Assembly (NCBI GenBank): GCA_031256815.1
Contig: JAIRPU010000042.1
Coordinates: forward strand, 1-8,171
Direction: 5' to 3'
DNA length: 8,171 nt
Source of the DNA: Spirochaetaceae bacterium
Lineage (GTDB): Bacteria > Spirochaetota > Spirochaetia > Treponematales > Breznakiellaceae
Shown: piece by piece, positions 1-7,860 of the stretch
Numbering within the stretch: the stretch's first letter is position 1
Layout: every line of letters begins with the position of its first letter
Position numbers and translations under genes: made by a program
Notes under the pieces: model-generated
The model's input: the letters and a program-made list of their open reading frames with translations, nothing else
Databases searched by the model: none
Told to the model about the DNA's origin: nothing

Positions 1-464
1 CTGCCGCGTTCCACCCATGCATTGTAACCGTCAAATTCAAAAAAAGTACCGGCGGCCTTGCACAAAGCGGTTTTGGAACGCGCTATAACAACTGTTTCGC
101 CTGTTTCCTCCGGCATAACTTCTGCGCGGATTCTGCCTAAGACAAGCTCAAATAAAAAAAGATGTTTTTTGGTTCCTTCTTTTGATATTGTAATTTCTAT
201 ATTGCGCAATATTATTTTTGTAAGCGCGCGAAGTTCAATTTTTGTATTCCCGTATATTATTGATGCGCTGCTTGCAAATCCTGTTACAATTTCAAAATCA
301 GATTCCAAAAGAATTTCGGCTTTGGCGGGCTGCCATTTTGAATCTGAATTTACACGAAATTCAACCGAGCCGGAAACTTCGCCAAGCATTATACGCGGCT
401 GCGCTGAAATTAAAACAGAGGTAAAAAAAAATAAAAAAAGCTGTATAAGTACCGGTTTTTTCAT
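1..464 (-). CDS. Exported FecR-domain protein, C-terminus cut off by the window edge
   Basis: Translating leftward from the ATG at 464 gives 154 residues with no stop before the edge. Residues 1-21 look like a signal peptide: MKK, a Leu/Phe-rich core, then ISA before Gln22. From about residue 28 the chain fits the FecR domain: GEVSGSVEFR (28-37), Trp44, an 'ILLESDFEIVTG' turn (51-62), a repeated beta pattern IIYGNTKIELRALTKIIL (69-86), and near 138-145 AAGTFFEF, matching the family's 'xxGTxFxV' segment. FecR itself is a periplasmic sensor working with an outer-membrane transporter and an ECF sigma factor. Here there is no sigma factor or TonB receptor in view and no N-terminal cytoplasmic or transmembrane part, so it is better read as an exported FecR-like domain protein than a true FecR. 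Its ATG overlaps the stop of the upstream barrel gene (ATGA, 464-461), so the two are probably translated together. The domain call is fairly sure; the role is unknown. Confidence 0.8.
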   Translation of the reverse strand, partial: MKKPVLIQLFLFFFTSVLISAQPRIMLGEVSGSVEFRVNSDSKWQPAKAEILLESDFEIVTGFASSASIIYGNTKIELRALTKIILRNIEITISKEGTKKHLFLFELVLGRIRAEVMPEETGETVVIARSKTALCKAAGTFFEFDGYNAWVERG

Positions 465-1630
465 ATTTGAATTTTAACAGTTAATTTAAATTTCCATAAC
501 ACAAATCCAAGCGCTTCGCCGTAAATTGGCTGTGGAATAAAAATCCCAAAGCCGGAATTAAATGCAAAGTCGCTGAACAATATAAAATCCGCATTAAAAG
601 CCAGCTCCTGCCCAATAAACATTTCATTGCCGGTGTTTATGTCCGCCGTTATGGGAAGTTCGTTTGAAGTGCGAAAAAACCAGCGAAACGCTGAATCTAC
701 ATTTGCAAGTTTTAAGAATTTAATTTTATAAAAAATACACGCTGCGGCAAGGTTTGTAAACGGCGCTTTAAAAGCTTCTCCCTGTTCAAAAAAACTTATT
801 GACGTCCATGCTCCGGAACCGCCATCTCCACGCCCTGAACTCCATAAAAAACAAAAACTAAAAACATCATCAGGCAGCGTAAAAGCAGGCTTGTAGTCCA
901 GTGTAATTTTCGCCGCATGGTGCAGCATATCTTGTCCTGCATTTTTTGCAAATCCGGTTGCCGAACTTATAAAGAGTGAAAAATCTGAAAAAAACGGAAA
1001 GCCGGCGCTCAGCAAAAGATACTGACTGTCAAAACCGTCATTGCGGTTTATGTCGTAAAGCGTTATATAATTTATATTAATTTGATTCCTGTAGCCAAAT
1101 ACGTCTTTTATTTCTGTTTCTGCGGATACAAAGATTTTTTTTGGAGTATAATAATTTTTGCTGTCTTCGTATTCTTCAAAATCGGTGCGGTTCATAATAA
1201 TTTTGGTTTGTTCTTTTTGAAGAAGCCCAGTGTAAAACGCTGAAACCGTAAATTTAAAAGGCGCCGTTCTTAACTCTCCTGTAAATCCGTCAAACACTCC
1301 GTCTGCTATAAGCAAAGCTTTATCCGAATAATGTAAACGCCCAAACAAAATATTAAAACAGGGCAGGGGATTATAGCTAAAATAGGTTAAGCCAAAACTG
1401 GAGATAAAATCATGTTCACTGTTTTTATTTTTGTTAAATAATTCAAACGACAAAAAAAAAGATAATTTATTTTGTTTATCAAATTTTACATTAAACCACG
1501 GGTTTGCGTTAAAGTTGTTTTGAATTAAACTTGATTCCACAAAAAACTCATTTTCAATAAAAATGCCAAAATCAAGCGCAAAACCGCAGAAAGGCAAAAA
1601 AAACAACGCAAGCGCAATGCGCGTCTTCAT
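461..1630 (-). CDS. Secreted predicted outer-membrane beta-barrel protein, Treponema-like, function unknown
   Basis: The 389-residue product starts with a clear signal peptide (MKTR, hydrophobic 5-17, likely cleavage after GFA at 18). Cys15 is preceded by Phe, so a lipobox is unlikely. The mature part has no long hydrophobic helix. Instead it shows many short alternating strands rich in Phe, Tyr and Asn, separated by polar turns, for example 41-63, 79-100, 122-137, 165-190, 203-227, 238-262, 274-282, 294-321 and 338-364, as expected of a 12- to 16-strand barrel. A turn-like segment, GRLHYSD then ADGVFDGFTGELR (97-121), resembles treponemal envelope proteins as I recall them. The C-terminus KIQI lacks the usual terminal aromatic residue. 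The ATG overlaps the helicase stop (ATGA, 1630-1627) and the stop overlaps the FecR-like start (464-461). It may form a pore or cell-surface complex with the FecR-like protein, but this is inference. No specific family was recognised. Confidence 0.72.
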   Translation of the reverse strand: MKTRIALALFFLPFCGFALDFGIFIENEFFVESSLIQNNFNANPWFNVKFDKQNKLSFFLSFELFNKNKNSEHDFISSFGLTYFSYNPLPCFNILFGRLHYSDKALLIADGVFDGFTGELRTAPFKFTVSAFYTGLLQKEQTKIIMNRTDFEEYEDSKNYYTPKKIFVSAETEIKDVFGYRNQININYITLYDINRNDGFDSQYLLLSAGFPFFSDFSLFISSATGFAKNAGQDMLHHAAKITLDYKPAFTLPDDVFSFCFLWSSGRGDGGSGAWTSISFFEQGEAFKAPFTNLAAACIFYKIKFLKLANVDSAFRWFFRTSNELPITADINTGNEMFIGQELAFNADFILFSDFAFNSGFGIFIPQPIYGEALGFVLWKFKLTVKIQI

Positions 1631-4600
1631 GTATTCTCCGCTCTAAAAATCTTGTTTAACCGCAAATAGAAAAGATATGCCGTAGCTTTGCCGCCGAAAA
1701 TTTCTTCCGCCGCATTGCGGTAGATTAAAAGCTGCTCAATATAGCGTTCCGGCTCAAAGTTTTTATCTGTTTTATAATCGACTATACACAAGCCGCCGGC
1801 ATCACGAAAAATTAAATCGACCCTGCCGTTGGTATAAATTTCTTTGCCCTCATTGTTGTTTATACGCGAAATAAAAGGATACTCCGTAACGCGGAAGGGA
1901 GCGCAAAGCGCGCGCTTGCCAAGTTCTGAATCAAAAAAAACTCCGGCAAGTTTTTCTGCTTCCCTAAAACGGGCGGATTTTTGATGTTCTTCCGCAATGC
2001 CGCTGCCGTTAAGGCGTGTTTCTATAAAATTATGTACAAGAGAGCCAAAACCGGCGGCTTCCATTGCTTCTCCGCCAAACAAATAATTTTTTGAAGCTGC
2101 CTGAGTAAGTCCAAAATCGCCTGCGGTATGCGGCATATCTTCAACAGCGGCTGTTTCGTATAACTGTTTTGCTTTTAAAACAGCTTCCTGTTTTATAAAA
2201 TCGCTTTTTAACCTGGCGTGCTTTGAATATTTTATTTGTTCTATATCCCAAAAGCCGCCGCTGTCTTTAACTATTACCGGCGCTATTAAATCAAGAATAG
2301 AAGACGGATTTTCTTTTTTGGCTGCTTTTTTGGCTACTTTATCGCCGTATAATCTTAAACGCTCCATAAAAGGCAGCGGTTCTTCTTTGCAATTTGAAGC
2401 TTTCAATTCTGCTTTTGTTATTTTTGGAATTGTACCGGTCCAGTAAAGCTCGCTTTCGGCGCGTGTCGCGGCAACATAAACAAGCCGGCGAAGCTCTGCC
2501 GCCATTCTGTTTTTTTCGTCGTTTTTAAATTTGTTATAAAAATAATTTTGAGGTTTTTTACCGTTTAATTCCGCAGCTTGCGGAAGATTAATTGTTACAA
2601 GAGGTTCTCTGCCATCGCGCCGCAGTGCAAAATACGCGCCGCCGTTTTTTCCCGCAGATTCAGTTCCTGCTGTATCAAAAATAAAAACAACAGGAAACTC
2701 AAGCCCTTTGCTCTTGTGAACTGTAAGAATACGCACTCCCGTATCGCGTTCAACCGGAATGTCAAACGGCAAAAGTTTTTTCTGGTCTGCATCAAAGCCC
2801 TGTTTTTTATAGCTGTCTATCTCGTGTAAAAACTGGGCAAGCGTTTTATTCCGCGTTTCGGCTTTTACGGCAAGTTCAAAAAAATAATCAAAACTTAAGG
2901 CGCCTTTTCCTTTACGGCAAAGCGATTCAAACCTGTAGCCAAAGTCGTTCCAAAGTATGCTTAAAAGTTCTGTTATGCCGACAGTACCGGATTCCAGGCT
3001 TTTTTTTAATTCATAATAATTTTCTTTTATTTTAATATAACGTTTTTTATCTTCTTCGTTTAAATAATCAAGCGGGGCATCATTAAAAGGAATTTTATTA
3101 AACATTAAAACTATGGCGGTAAGCGCTTCATCGCTTAACCTTGCAAATGGAGAACGCAAAAGCGCCATGTAAGAGAGTTTATCGCCCGGATAAACAAGAA
3201 GGCGCATAAAATTAAGGGCATCGTTTATAAAGGCATCATTAAAAAGGCTGGAAGGTTCTTCGGCGTTATACGGAATATCAAGCCGTTTTAATTCACGTTC
3301 CAGTTCGTTTTGATGCGTTTTTCTTCGCAGCAGCACGGCAATATCTTCAAAACTGCACGCCGCCTCAGATTCGCCGTTTGCATCTTTTTTTAAAATTAAA
3401 AGCGGCGGGTTTCCGCGGACAATGGAATTTATTTTTTGCGCTATATACGAAGCTTCAACTTCAATTGGTTTTATTGAATTTCTATCGTTTTGCGGTATTT
3501 TTTCCTCTTCAAACAGCGCAAAATGCATATAAGCGCGTTTGGCTTCGCCGGCGCTACGCCATGCTTCCAAAGGATAAAATTCAGCATCATAATTTTCAGG
3601 TGTTTTTTTAAGAGTAAAAATATCTTTAAACAGAATATTAAATGCTCCTATAAGAGAGCTTCGGGAACGGTAGTTTGTTTCCAGGTGTACAGAATCAATG
3701 GTTTTGCTTAATTCGTGAAATACCGAAACATCCGCGCCGCGAAAACGGTAAATAGACTGCTTTTCGTCGCCTACAAAAAAAAGTTTTTGGGCGTTTCCGG
3801 CAAGCAAAAAGAGAAGTTCTTTTTGTGCGCTGTTATTGTCCTGAAATTCATCAACCATAATTGCTTTAATTTCATTCTGATACATCTGTTTAATTTCAGG
3901 AATTTTTTTAAGGGTGTCTGCTGCAAGCTGCGCTACATCGTTAAATGAGAGCAGGCCGGTTTTTCGTTTTTGTGTGTTGCACAGCGACTGAAAATCATTT
4001 AAAAGCGAATAAATCTCTTTTAATATTTTTATTTGAAGCACAAAATTAACAAGCGGCGCAAAATCATTTTTTTGATCTTTAGTACCTGTTTCAAGCAGCA
4101 TATTATAATAGTTTAATAATTTTATTTTTTCGGCATTTGCCCCTTCTGTTTCTTCCAGTATAATTTTTATATCCGCGGCTTCCGGCATATTAACCGGATT
4201 TTTTTTTACAGACATTTGTTGGGTATTAATCAAATTTACAAGAGCAGGATATTCAGAAATAATTATTTGTATTTGTTCGTCAAGCATGGCCAAAAAATCA
4301 ACAGGATTTGAAACAGAAGTTTCGTTTAAAATTACAGATGAAAAAAGGCCGGACGAAATAAGGTTGATTTTTTTATCGCCTGTAATTATTTGCAGCGCAT
4401 GGTTATCGCGCCGTTCAAGCACAAACGCAAGCGCCGCGTCAGAAATAAGTTCTTCAAGCGCCGCTTCACCTGTCTTCCAGTCCGGTGATATTCCAAAAAA
4501 AGCGGCGCCGTTTTTGGCCAGGCCGGCGCAAAAAGAATCAATCGTTTGTATCTTAGCTTCGTAAAAATTACGCAGCGCTTTTTGCGCGGATTCTTCCGTA

Positions 4601-4845
4601 CTGCTCGAAGCAAGCATTTTATAAATACGTTCAAACATTTCGTTTGTAGCTTTATTTGTAAATGTCAGCGTTAATATTTGGCTTGTATCAAGATTTCGGC
4701 GCATTATAAGGTAAGCATAACGGGCGGAAAGCACCGTTGTTTTTCCGGAACCCGCGCCCGCGGTTACTACAACATTTTTATCAGCGCGAACCGCTTCGCA
4801 CTGACGTGGATTAAGGCTGGACAATGTTTCTTCAAAAGAATTCAT
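1627..4845 (-). CDS. addA: UvrD/RecB-type helicase with C-terminal PD-(D/E)XK nuclease (AddA/RecB-like)
   Basis: This 1072-residue superfamily 1A DNA helicase-nuclease would unwind and resect double-strand DNA ends for RecA-dependent repair. Helicase motifs in order: Q-motif LNPRQ (11-15), Walker A AGAGSGKTT (29-37, Lys35), Ia TLTFTNKAT (59-67), II VDEFQD (331-336), III GDEKQSIYRFRGA (359-371), IV NYRSR (391-395), V TVHKSKGLEF (708-717), VI VAATRAESELY (791-801). The C-terminal nuclease keeps every expected residue: His938 (GSLVHNFIE), Glu988, Asp1010 (GRVDLIF), Asp1023 and Lys1025 (VDYKTDK), and the QxxxY motif Gln1038/Tyr1042. Both activities therefore look intact. Length is slightly below typical AddA (about 1150-1250) and near RecB (about 1180). 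AddA normally needs AddB, and RecB needs RecC and RecD; none of these is adjacent. The symbol is given by architecture; recB would be an alternative. Its ATG overlaps the def stop (4845-4842) and its stop overlaps the barrel start. Confidence 0.93.
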   Translation of the reverse strand: MNSFEETLSSLNPRQCEAVRADKNVVVTAGAGSGKTTVLSARYAYLIMRRNLDTSQILTLTFTNKATNEMFERIYKMLASSSTEESAQKALRNFYEAKIQTIDSFCAGLAKNGAAFFGISPDWKTGEAALEELISDAALAFVLERRDNHALQIITGDKKINLISSGLFSSVILNETSVSNPVDFLAMLDEQIQIIISEYPALVNLINTQQMSVKKNPVNMPEAADIKIILEETEGANAEKIKLLNYYNMLLETGTKDQKNDFAPLVNFVLQIKILKEIYSLLNDFQSLCNTQKRKTGLLSFNDVAQLAADTLKKIPEIKQMYQNEIKAIMVDEFQDNNSAQKELLFLLAGNAQKLFFVGDEKQSIYRFRGADVSVFHELSKTIDSVHLETNYRSRSSLIGAFNILFKDIFTLKKTPENYDAEFYPLEAWRSAGEAKRAYMHFALFEEEKIPQNDRNSIKPIEVEASYIAQKINSIVRGNPPLLILKKDANGESEAACSFEDIAVLLRRKTHQNELERELKRLDIPYNAEEPSSLFNDAFINDALNFMRLLVYPGDKLSYMALLRSPFARLSDEALTAIVLMFNKIPFNDAPLDYLNEEDKKRYIKIKENYYELKKSLESGTVGITELLSILWNDFGYRFESLCRKGKGALSFDYFFELAVKAETRNKTLAQFLHEIDSYKKQGFDADQKKLLPFDIPVERDTGVRILTVHKSKGLEFPVVFIFDTAGTESAGKNGGAYFALRRDGREPLVTINLPQAAELNGKKPQNYFYNKFKNDEKNRMAAELRRLVYVAATRAESELYWTGTIPKITKAELKASNCKEEPLPFMERLRLYGDKVAKKAAKKENPSSILDLIAPVIVKDSGGFWDIEQIKYSKHARLKSDFIKQEAVLKAKQLYETAAVEDMPHTAGDFGLTQAASKNYLFGGEAMEAAGFGSLVHNFIETRLNGSGIAEEHQKSARFREAEKLAGVFFDSELGKRALCAPFRVTEYPFISRINNNEGKEIYTNGRVDLIFRDAGGLCIVDYKTDKNFEPERYIEQLLIYRNAAEEIFGGKATAYLFYLRLNKIFRAENT

Positions 4846-5330
4846 TGGTTCTTTTTTAGTTTGCTGTATTTTGCCATAAGGCGTTCCCGCTTTAACTCTG
4901 AAAGCCTGTCAACAAAAAGTATGCCTTCAAGATGGTCGTATTCGTGCAGTATTGCGCGGGCAAGAATTCCCTGCGCCTCAATGGAAAAAGGCCGCCCTTT
5001 TTCGTTCCATGCCTGAACTTTTACACGTTTTGGACGGCGCAATTCCGCCCAAACGCCTGGTATGGAAAGACAGCCCTCTTCGCCGAGAGCGGTTTCTTCT
5101 GAAGTTTCCAATAAAGACGGATTTATAAATACACGCGGAGAGTCGCCATCCAGCCTTATAACAAAAATACGCTGCGGCACCCCAATCTGCGGCCCGGCAA
5201 GCCCAACTCCGCGGCTTGCGTCCAATATTTTAAACATCTCTCCGGCAAGTTTGGAATGAGCTTCTGTTATTTCATTTACAGATTCACATTTTTGCCTTAA
5301 AATATCTGACCCTATTTTTATGATTTCCAT
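4842..5330 (-). CDS. def: Peptide deformylase
   Basis: A 162-residue cytoplasmic metalloenzyme that removes the formyl group from the initiator methionine of new proteins. All three family motifs are present: motif I GVGLAGPQ (41-48), motif II EGCLS (85-89, metal ligand Cys87) and motif III HEYDH (129-133, ligands His129 and His133, catalytic Glu130), followed by LEGILFVDRL. Length and layout match a normal bacterial PDF, with a short basic, lysine-rich tail (147-161). The gene starts 33 bases after the stop of the DUF4838-like gene. That AT-rich gap holds a perfect TATAAT on the coding strand 11 bases before the ATG, but no convincing Shine-Dalgarno. The stop overlaps the helicase ATG as ATGA. 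No fmt or priA partner gene is adjacent, so the usual def-fmt pairing is absent here. Confidence 0.96.
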   Translation of the reverse strand: MEIIKIGSDILRQKCESVNEITEAHSKLAGEMFKILDASRGVGLAGPQIGVPQRIFVIRLDGDSPRVFINPSLLETSEETALGEEGCLSIPGVWAELRRPKRVKVQAWNEKGRPFSIEAQGILARAILHEYDHLEGILFVDRLSELKRERLMAKYSKLKKNQ

Positions 5331-5341
5331 GTTTACGTTAA

Positions 5342-5347
5342 ATTATA
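5342..5347 (-). promoter_or_regulatory. Possible -10 box upstream of def
   Basis: The coding strand reads TATAAT here, in the only gap within the cluster, 11 bases before the def ATG. At a 17-base spacing the -35 position reads ATACTA, which is a poor match, and transcription would begin only a few bases before the start codon. It may be chance in AT-rich DNA or a weak internal promoter giving def and the genes after it some independence from the protease gene. Confidence 0.25.
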
Positions 5348-5363
5348 CAATATAATTAACTTG

Positions 5364-6395
5364 TTAGTATATATCTATTTTTTCCTGAATATAAATCATG
5401 TTTGTTAATGAAGAAAGCGCGCTTTCGCCGGAATTTACTCCGCCGCAGAACAAGCGCGCTTCGCCGTCAATTTTTGCAAGCACAGAGGCAGCGGCGCAAA
5501 GCGCCATAAGGTTTTGCTCTTTAAATGAAAACGCCCGGCAGGCCGGACATGAACACCAAAAACGCTGCTCCGCGCCGCCGTCTGGGAAAAGATAGTAATT
5601 TTTTGTCCCTTTGTATTTTTCAAAATAAAATGCCGCGTTTTTTTTCAGCACTTCCAGTGTTTTATGATTACTGGCGCAAAAATTTGCATCTTTTTTGCGT
5701 TTGCCGCTTTCCATGCGAAACAATGAACGGTGAAACAAAAAAAGTTTTCTTGGTACAAGCATAGAAAGCTCGTAACCGCCCCTGCCAACGGCAAGATGAT
5801 ACCGTTCCGCTATTGCAAGCAGCGCCTGTTCTTCCGAAGTTTTTATTTCGGGTTTAAGCGAAAAAACAACTTCATCTATTTGGGTTCTGCCCGCATAGAA
5901 CAAGAGGCTGCGCGCTTCATTAAAATTTCGTTTTGCGCCTATAAAAAGCCTGCGCGGTTCCTCAGAATGATGAGTATAAAAATTTGATTTTTCAAGCGGG
6001 AAAAGGCCGCCGTTGTGTTTTTGGGGCAGAACAAATTCACCATTTAAACCGCAGCTCACTCCAAGCTTGCCCAAAAAATCAAAAAGCGCGTTATCAAAAC
6101 TTCTAATGGAATGTCCGTAAATTTCTATACGTTCTTCTGCGGCGCGCCATGCAAAACTGTTTTTTTTTGAACCGGCGTCGCAATTAAAAACAATTTCCGA
6201 AGCGCCGTCGGGAGCGCTGTTAACGCTGTCTATAATTACAGGCGCGGAAGGCGCAAAGCCCGCTTCTTCGCGGAGCTTTGATATTATATGCGCAAAATCG
6301 CGCGCCGCCTGAGTTCTGCACAGGGGCGGCGCGAGTATAATCCAATTTTTTGAAATATCAAAAAACGCCATCAGGCTAGGAAGCCGCCGCGTCAT
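5364..6395 (-). CDS. DUF4838/GH67-like cytoplasmic protein with CxCxxC motif, function unknown
   Basis: The product has 343 residues (335 if the ATG at 6371 is used), with no signal peptide or membrane segment. Residues 85-125 (EERIEIYGHSIRSFDNALFDFLGKLGVS...EFVLP) resemble the N-terminal domain of GH67 alpha-glucuronidases and DUF4838 proteins, where a substrate-binding-like domain precedes a TIM barrel. The later part has a CASN element (240-243), PDGG (271-274) and a C-S-C-P-A-C cluster (281, 283, 286), then a helix 'NLMALCAAASVLAKI'. This is the order I know from DUF4838 proteins ('C..N', then 'NDG', then 'CxCxxC'). It is much shorter than those usually large exported glycosidase-like proteins and is cytoplasmic, so a sugar-cleaving role is doubtful. 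The ATG at 6395 overlaps ctpA by 20 bases and has AGG directly against it. The ATG at 6371 lies 4 bases after the ctpA stop and looks at least as good. Family assignment is from memory of motifs only. Confidence 0.75.
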   Translation of the reverse strand: MTRRLPSLMAFFDISKNWIILAPPLCRTQAARDFAHIISKLREEAGFAPSAPVIIDSVNSAPDGASEIVFNCDAGSKKNSFAWRAAEERIEIYGHSIRSFDNALFDFLGKLGVSCGLNGEFVLPQKHNGGLFPLEKSNFYTHHSEEPRRLFIGAKRNFNEARSLLFYAGRTQIDEVVFSLKPEIKTSEEQALLAIAERYHLAVGRGGYELSMLVPRKLFLFHRSLFRMESGKRKKDANFCASNHKTLEVLKKNAAFYFEKYKGTKNYYLFPDGGAEQRFWCSCPACRAFSFKEQNLMALCAAASVLAKIDGEARLFCGGVNSGESALSSLTNMIYIQEKIDIY

Positions 6396-7860
6396 CCTGC
6401 GCGGCTTGTTGTAGGTCGCGCACTGTTTTAGTGTTTTTTATAAGCTGAAAATATATTCCTTCACGTAAAATTTTAACCGCTTCCTGCAACTGCACATCAT
6501 ATTCAAGGTCGTAAACAGGCGCTATTACGGTGCGATTCTGCTCGTCTCTAATTAAACGGCGCAGCAAGTTAAAGTCAAGTTTATACTCCGCCTGCAGCTG
6601 TCTGGCAAAACTATCCTGAACACCGGGCGCCGCCTGCTGGTTGGACTGAACAAACTCCGGTATTTTATTTGAATTTATTAACTTGTTAAGTCTGTCCGCG
6701 TCTTCCTGTGAAAATTTTGGAAAGAGGACTTCACGGTCAGGAGGAATTCCTACTTTATCTATATTGACGTCACTTGGAGTATAATAACGCGCTGTGGTTA
6801 TTTTAAAACCGGATTTATCAAGCGGATAAACCTGTTGAACAGAGCCTTTGCCATAAGACTTTTCGCCGACAAGGTAAGCCCGCCCGCGGTCTTTAAGCGC
6901 ACCTGCAACAATCTCTGACGCCGAGGCCGAACCATGATTTATAAGAACGACTATTGGAATGTTTTGCGCAACCAAAGGCGATTTTCCGCCATAAGAAACT
7001 GAATTTTGGCCGGGTATTCTGGATTTAACAGAAACGACAATTCCGCCTTCCAAAAATAAATTGCTTACCTCTACCGCGGAACTTAAAAGACCGCCGTAAT
7101 TGTTACGCAAATCAAGCACAATTCCTTTGTAGTTTTGCTTTTTAAACTCTTCAAGCGCCTCACGCGCGCGGTCGGCCGTCATGTTGCTAAAACTTATCAA
7201 TTTTAGATAGCCAATATCGCCTATCATCGCGTGTTTTACTGTAGGAACTTCTATAATTGCCCTTGTAAGCGTAACCGGAAATTCAAGGCTGATGCCGCGC
7301 CTTATTAAAAGTTTAACTTGTTCGCCGGCCGGGCCTTTAAGCCGCGCAAGCACATCGTCCATGGAAAGCTTATCTGTGCCTTCTTCGTTTATTTTGATTA
7401 TCAAATCACCAGGCTGAAGCCCTGCCTTCCAGCCCGGCGTACCCTCAATTGGCGATGCTATTTCTACAAAGGCCGGTTTGCCATCCGGTTTTTCGCCTGT
7501 AGGTTTGGATATATAAAGTCCAACGCCGCCATAGCTGCCTTTTATTACATTTTGATTGAGGTCGGACATATCTTTTTCTGCAAGAAACTGCGAGTACGGG
7601 TCGCCTAAAGCACCCAGCATACCGGACATAGCGCCCTCGTAGAGCTTTTGCGGGTCTACATTTTCGACATAATGCGTTTGTATAAATTCAAACACATTCT
7701 GAAGCATTGAAGTATAACGCCGTTCGCGTTCGGCGGTTTGCGCGCCGGCGCTAATTATTAAAACACAGAAAAAACACGTTACAAGCGGCCATAATATTAA
7801 TGTTTTTTTAGGAAAGCTCAATTTGCGCAGCCGGATACGGCTAAAAAGTTTAAAACCCAT
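6376..7860 (-). CDS. ctpA: S41-family carboxy-terminal processing protease, membrane-anchored
   Basis: A 494-residue serine protease that trims or degrades envelope proteins on the outer face of the inner membrane. A basic N-terminus (RIRLRK, 8-13) precedes a hydrophobic anchor or signal at about 20-40. A cap region with the family's 'YSQFL' element (89-93) follows, then a PDZ domain (about 105-200) with the binding loop GSYGGVGLYI (108-117) and LQPGDLIIKI (148-157). In the protease core, LDLRNNYGG (249-257) is followed by the nucleophile region NHGSASASE, catalytic Ser313, and by SYGKGS with catalytic Lys338. Their 25-residue spacing equals that of E. coli Prc and the plant D1 protease. The C-terminal 110 residues (from about 385) form a helical, Gln/Ala-rich extension ending in DDAAAS. 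It is first in the visible cluster. The ATG at 7860 has only a weak AGAG upstream; a TTG at codon 14 is a less likely alternative. Confidence 0.94.
   Translation of the reverse strand: MGFKLFSRIRLRKLSFPKKTLILWPLVTCFFCVLIISAGAQTAERERRYTSMLQNVFEFIQTHYVENVDPQKLYEGAMSGMLGALGDPYSQFLAEKDMSDLNQNVIKGSYGGVGLYISKPTGEKPDGKPAFVEIASPIEGTPGWKAGLQPGDLIIKINEEGTDKLSMDDVLARLKGPAGEQVKLLIRRGISLEFPVTLTRAIIEVPTVKHAMIGDIGYLKLISFSNMTADRAREALEEFKKQNYKGIVLDLRNNYGGLLSSAVEVSNLFLEGGIVVSVKSRIPGQNSVSYGGKSPLVAQNIPIVVLINHGSASASEIVAGALKDRGRAYLVGEKSYGKGSVQQVYPLDKSGFKITTARYYTPSDVNIDKVGIPPDREVLFPKFSQEDADRLNKLINSNKIPEFVQSNQQAAPGVQDSFARQLQAEYKLDFNLLRRLIRDEQNRTVIAPVYDLEYDVQLQEAVKILREGIYFQLIKNTKTVRDLQQAAQDDAAAS

Noticed and set aside
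58..477. 139-codon + strand open frame
   Set aside because: It lies opposite the FecR-domain gene, which has a signal peptide, a recognisable domain and a coupled start. The + strand product looks random.
461..1630. Barrel protein as a lipoprotein, because of Cys15 near the N-terminus
   Set aside because: The preceding residues LPF do not fit a lipobox even in the relaxed spirochaetal form, and a normal cleavage site (GFA) follows directly.
2578..4634. Several open frames of 60-90 codons on both strands within the helicase gene
   Set aside because: All sit inside the 1072-residue helicase-nuclease whose motifs are continuous from end to end; none has a family match.
4678..5016. 112-codon + strand open frame across the def/helicase junction
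   Set aside because: It is antisense to both deformylase motif III and the helicase Walker A region, which fix the true frames.
7318..7608. 96-codon + strand open frame opposite ctpA
   Set aside because: It is antisense to the PDZ domain of the S41 protease and has no recognisable content.
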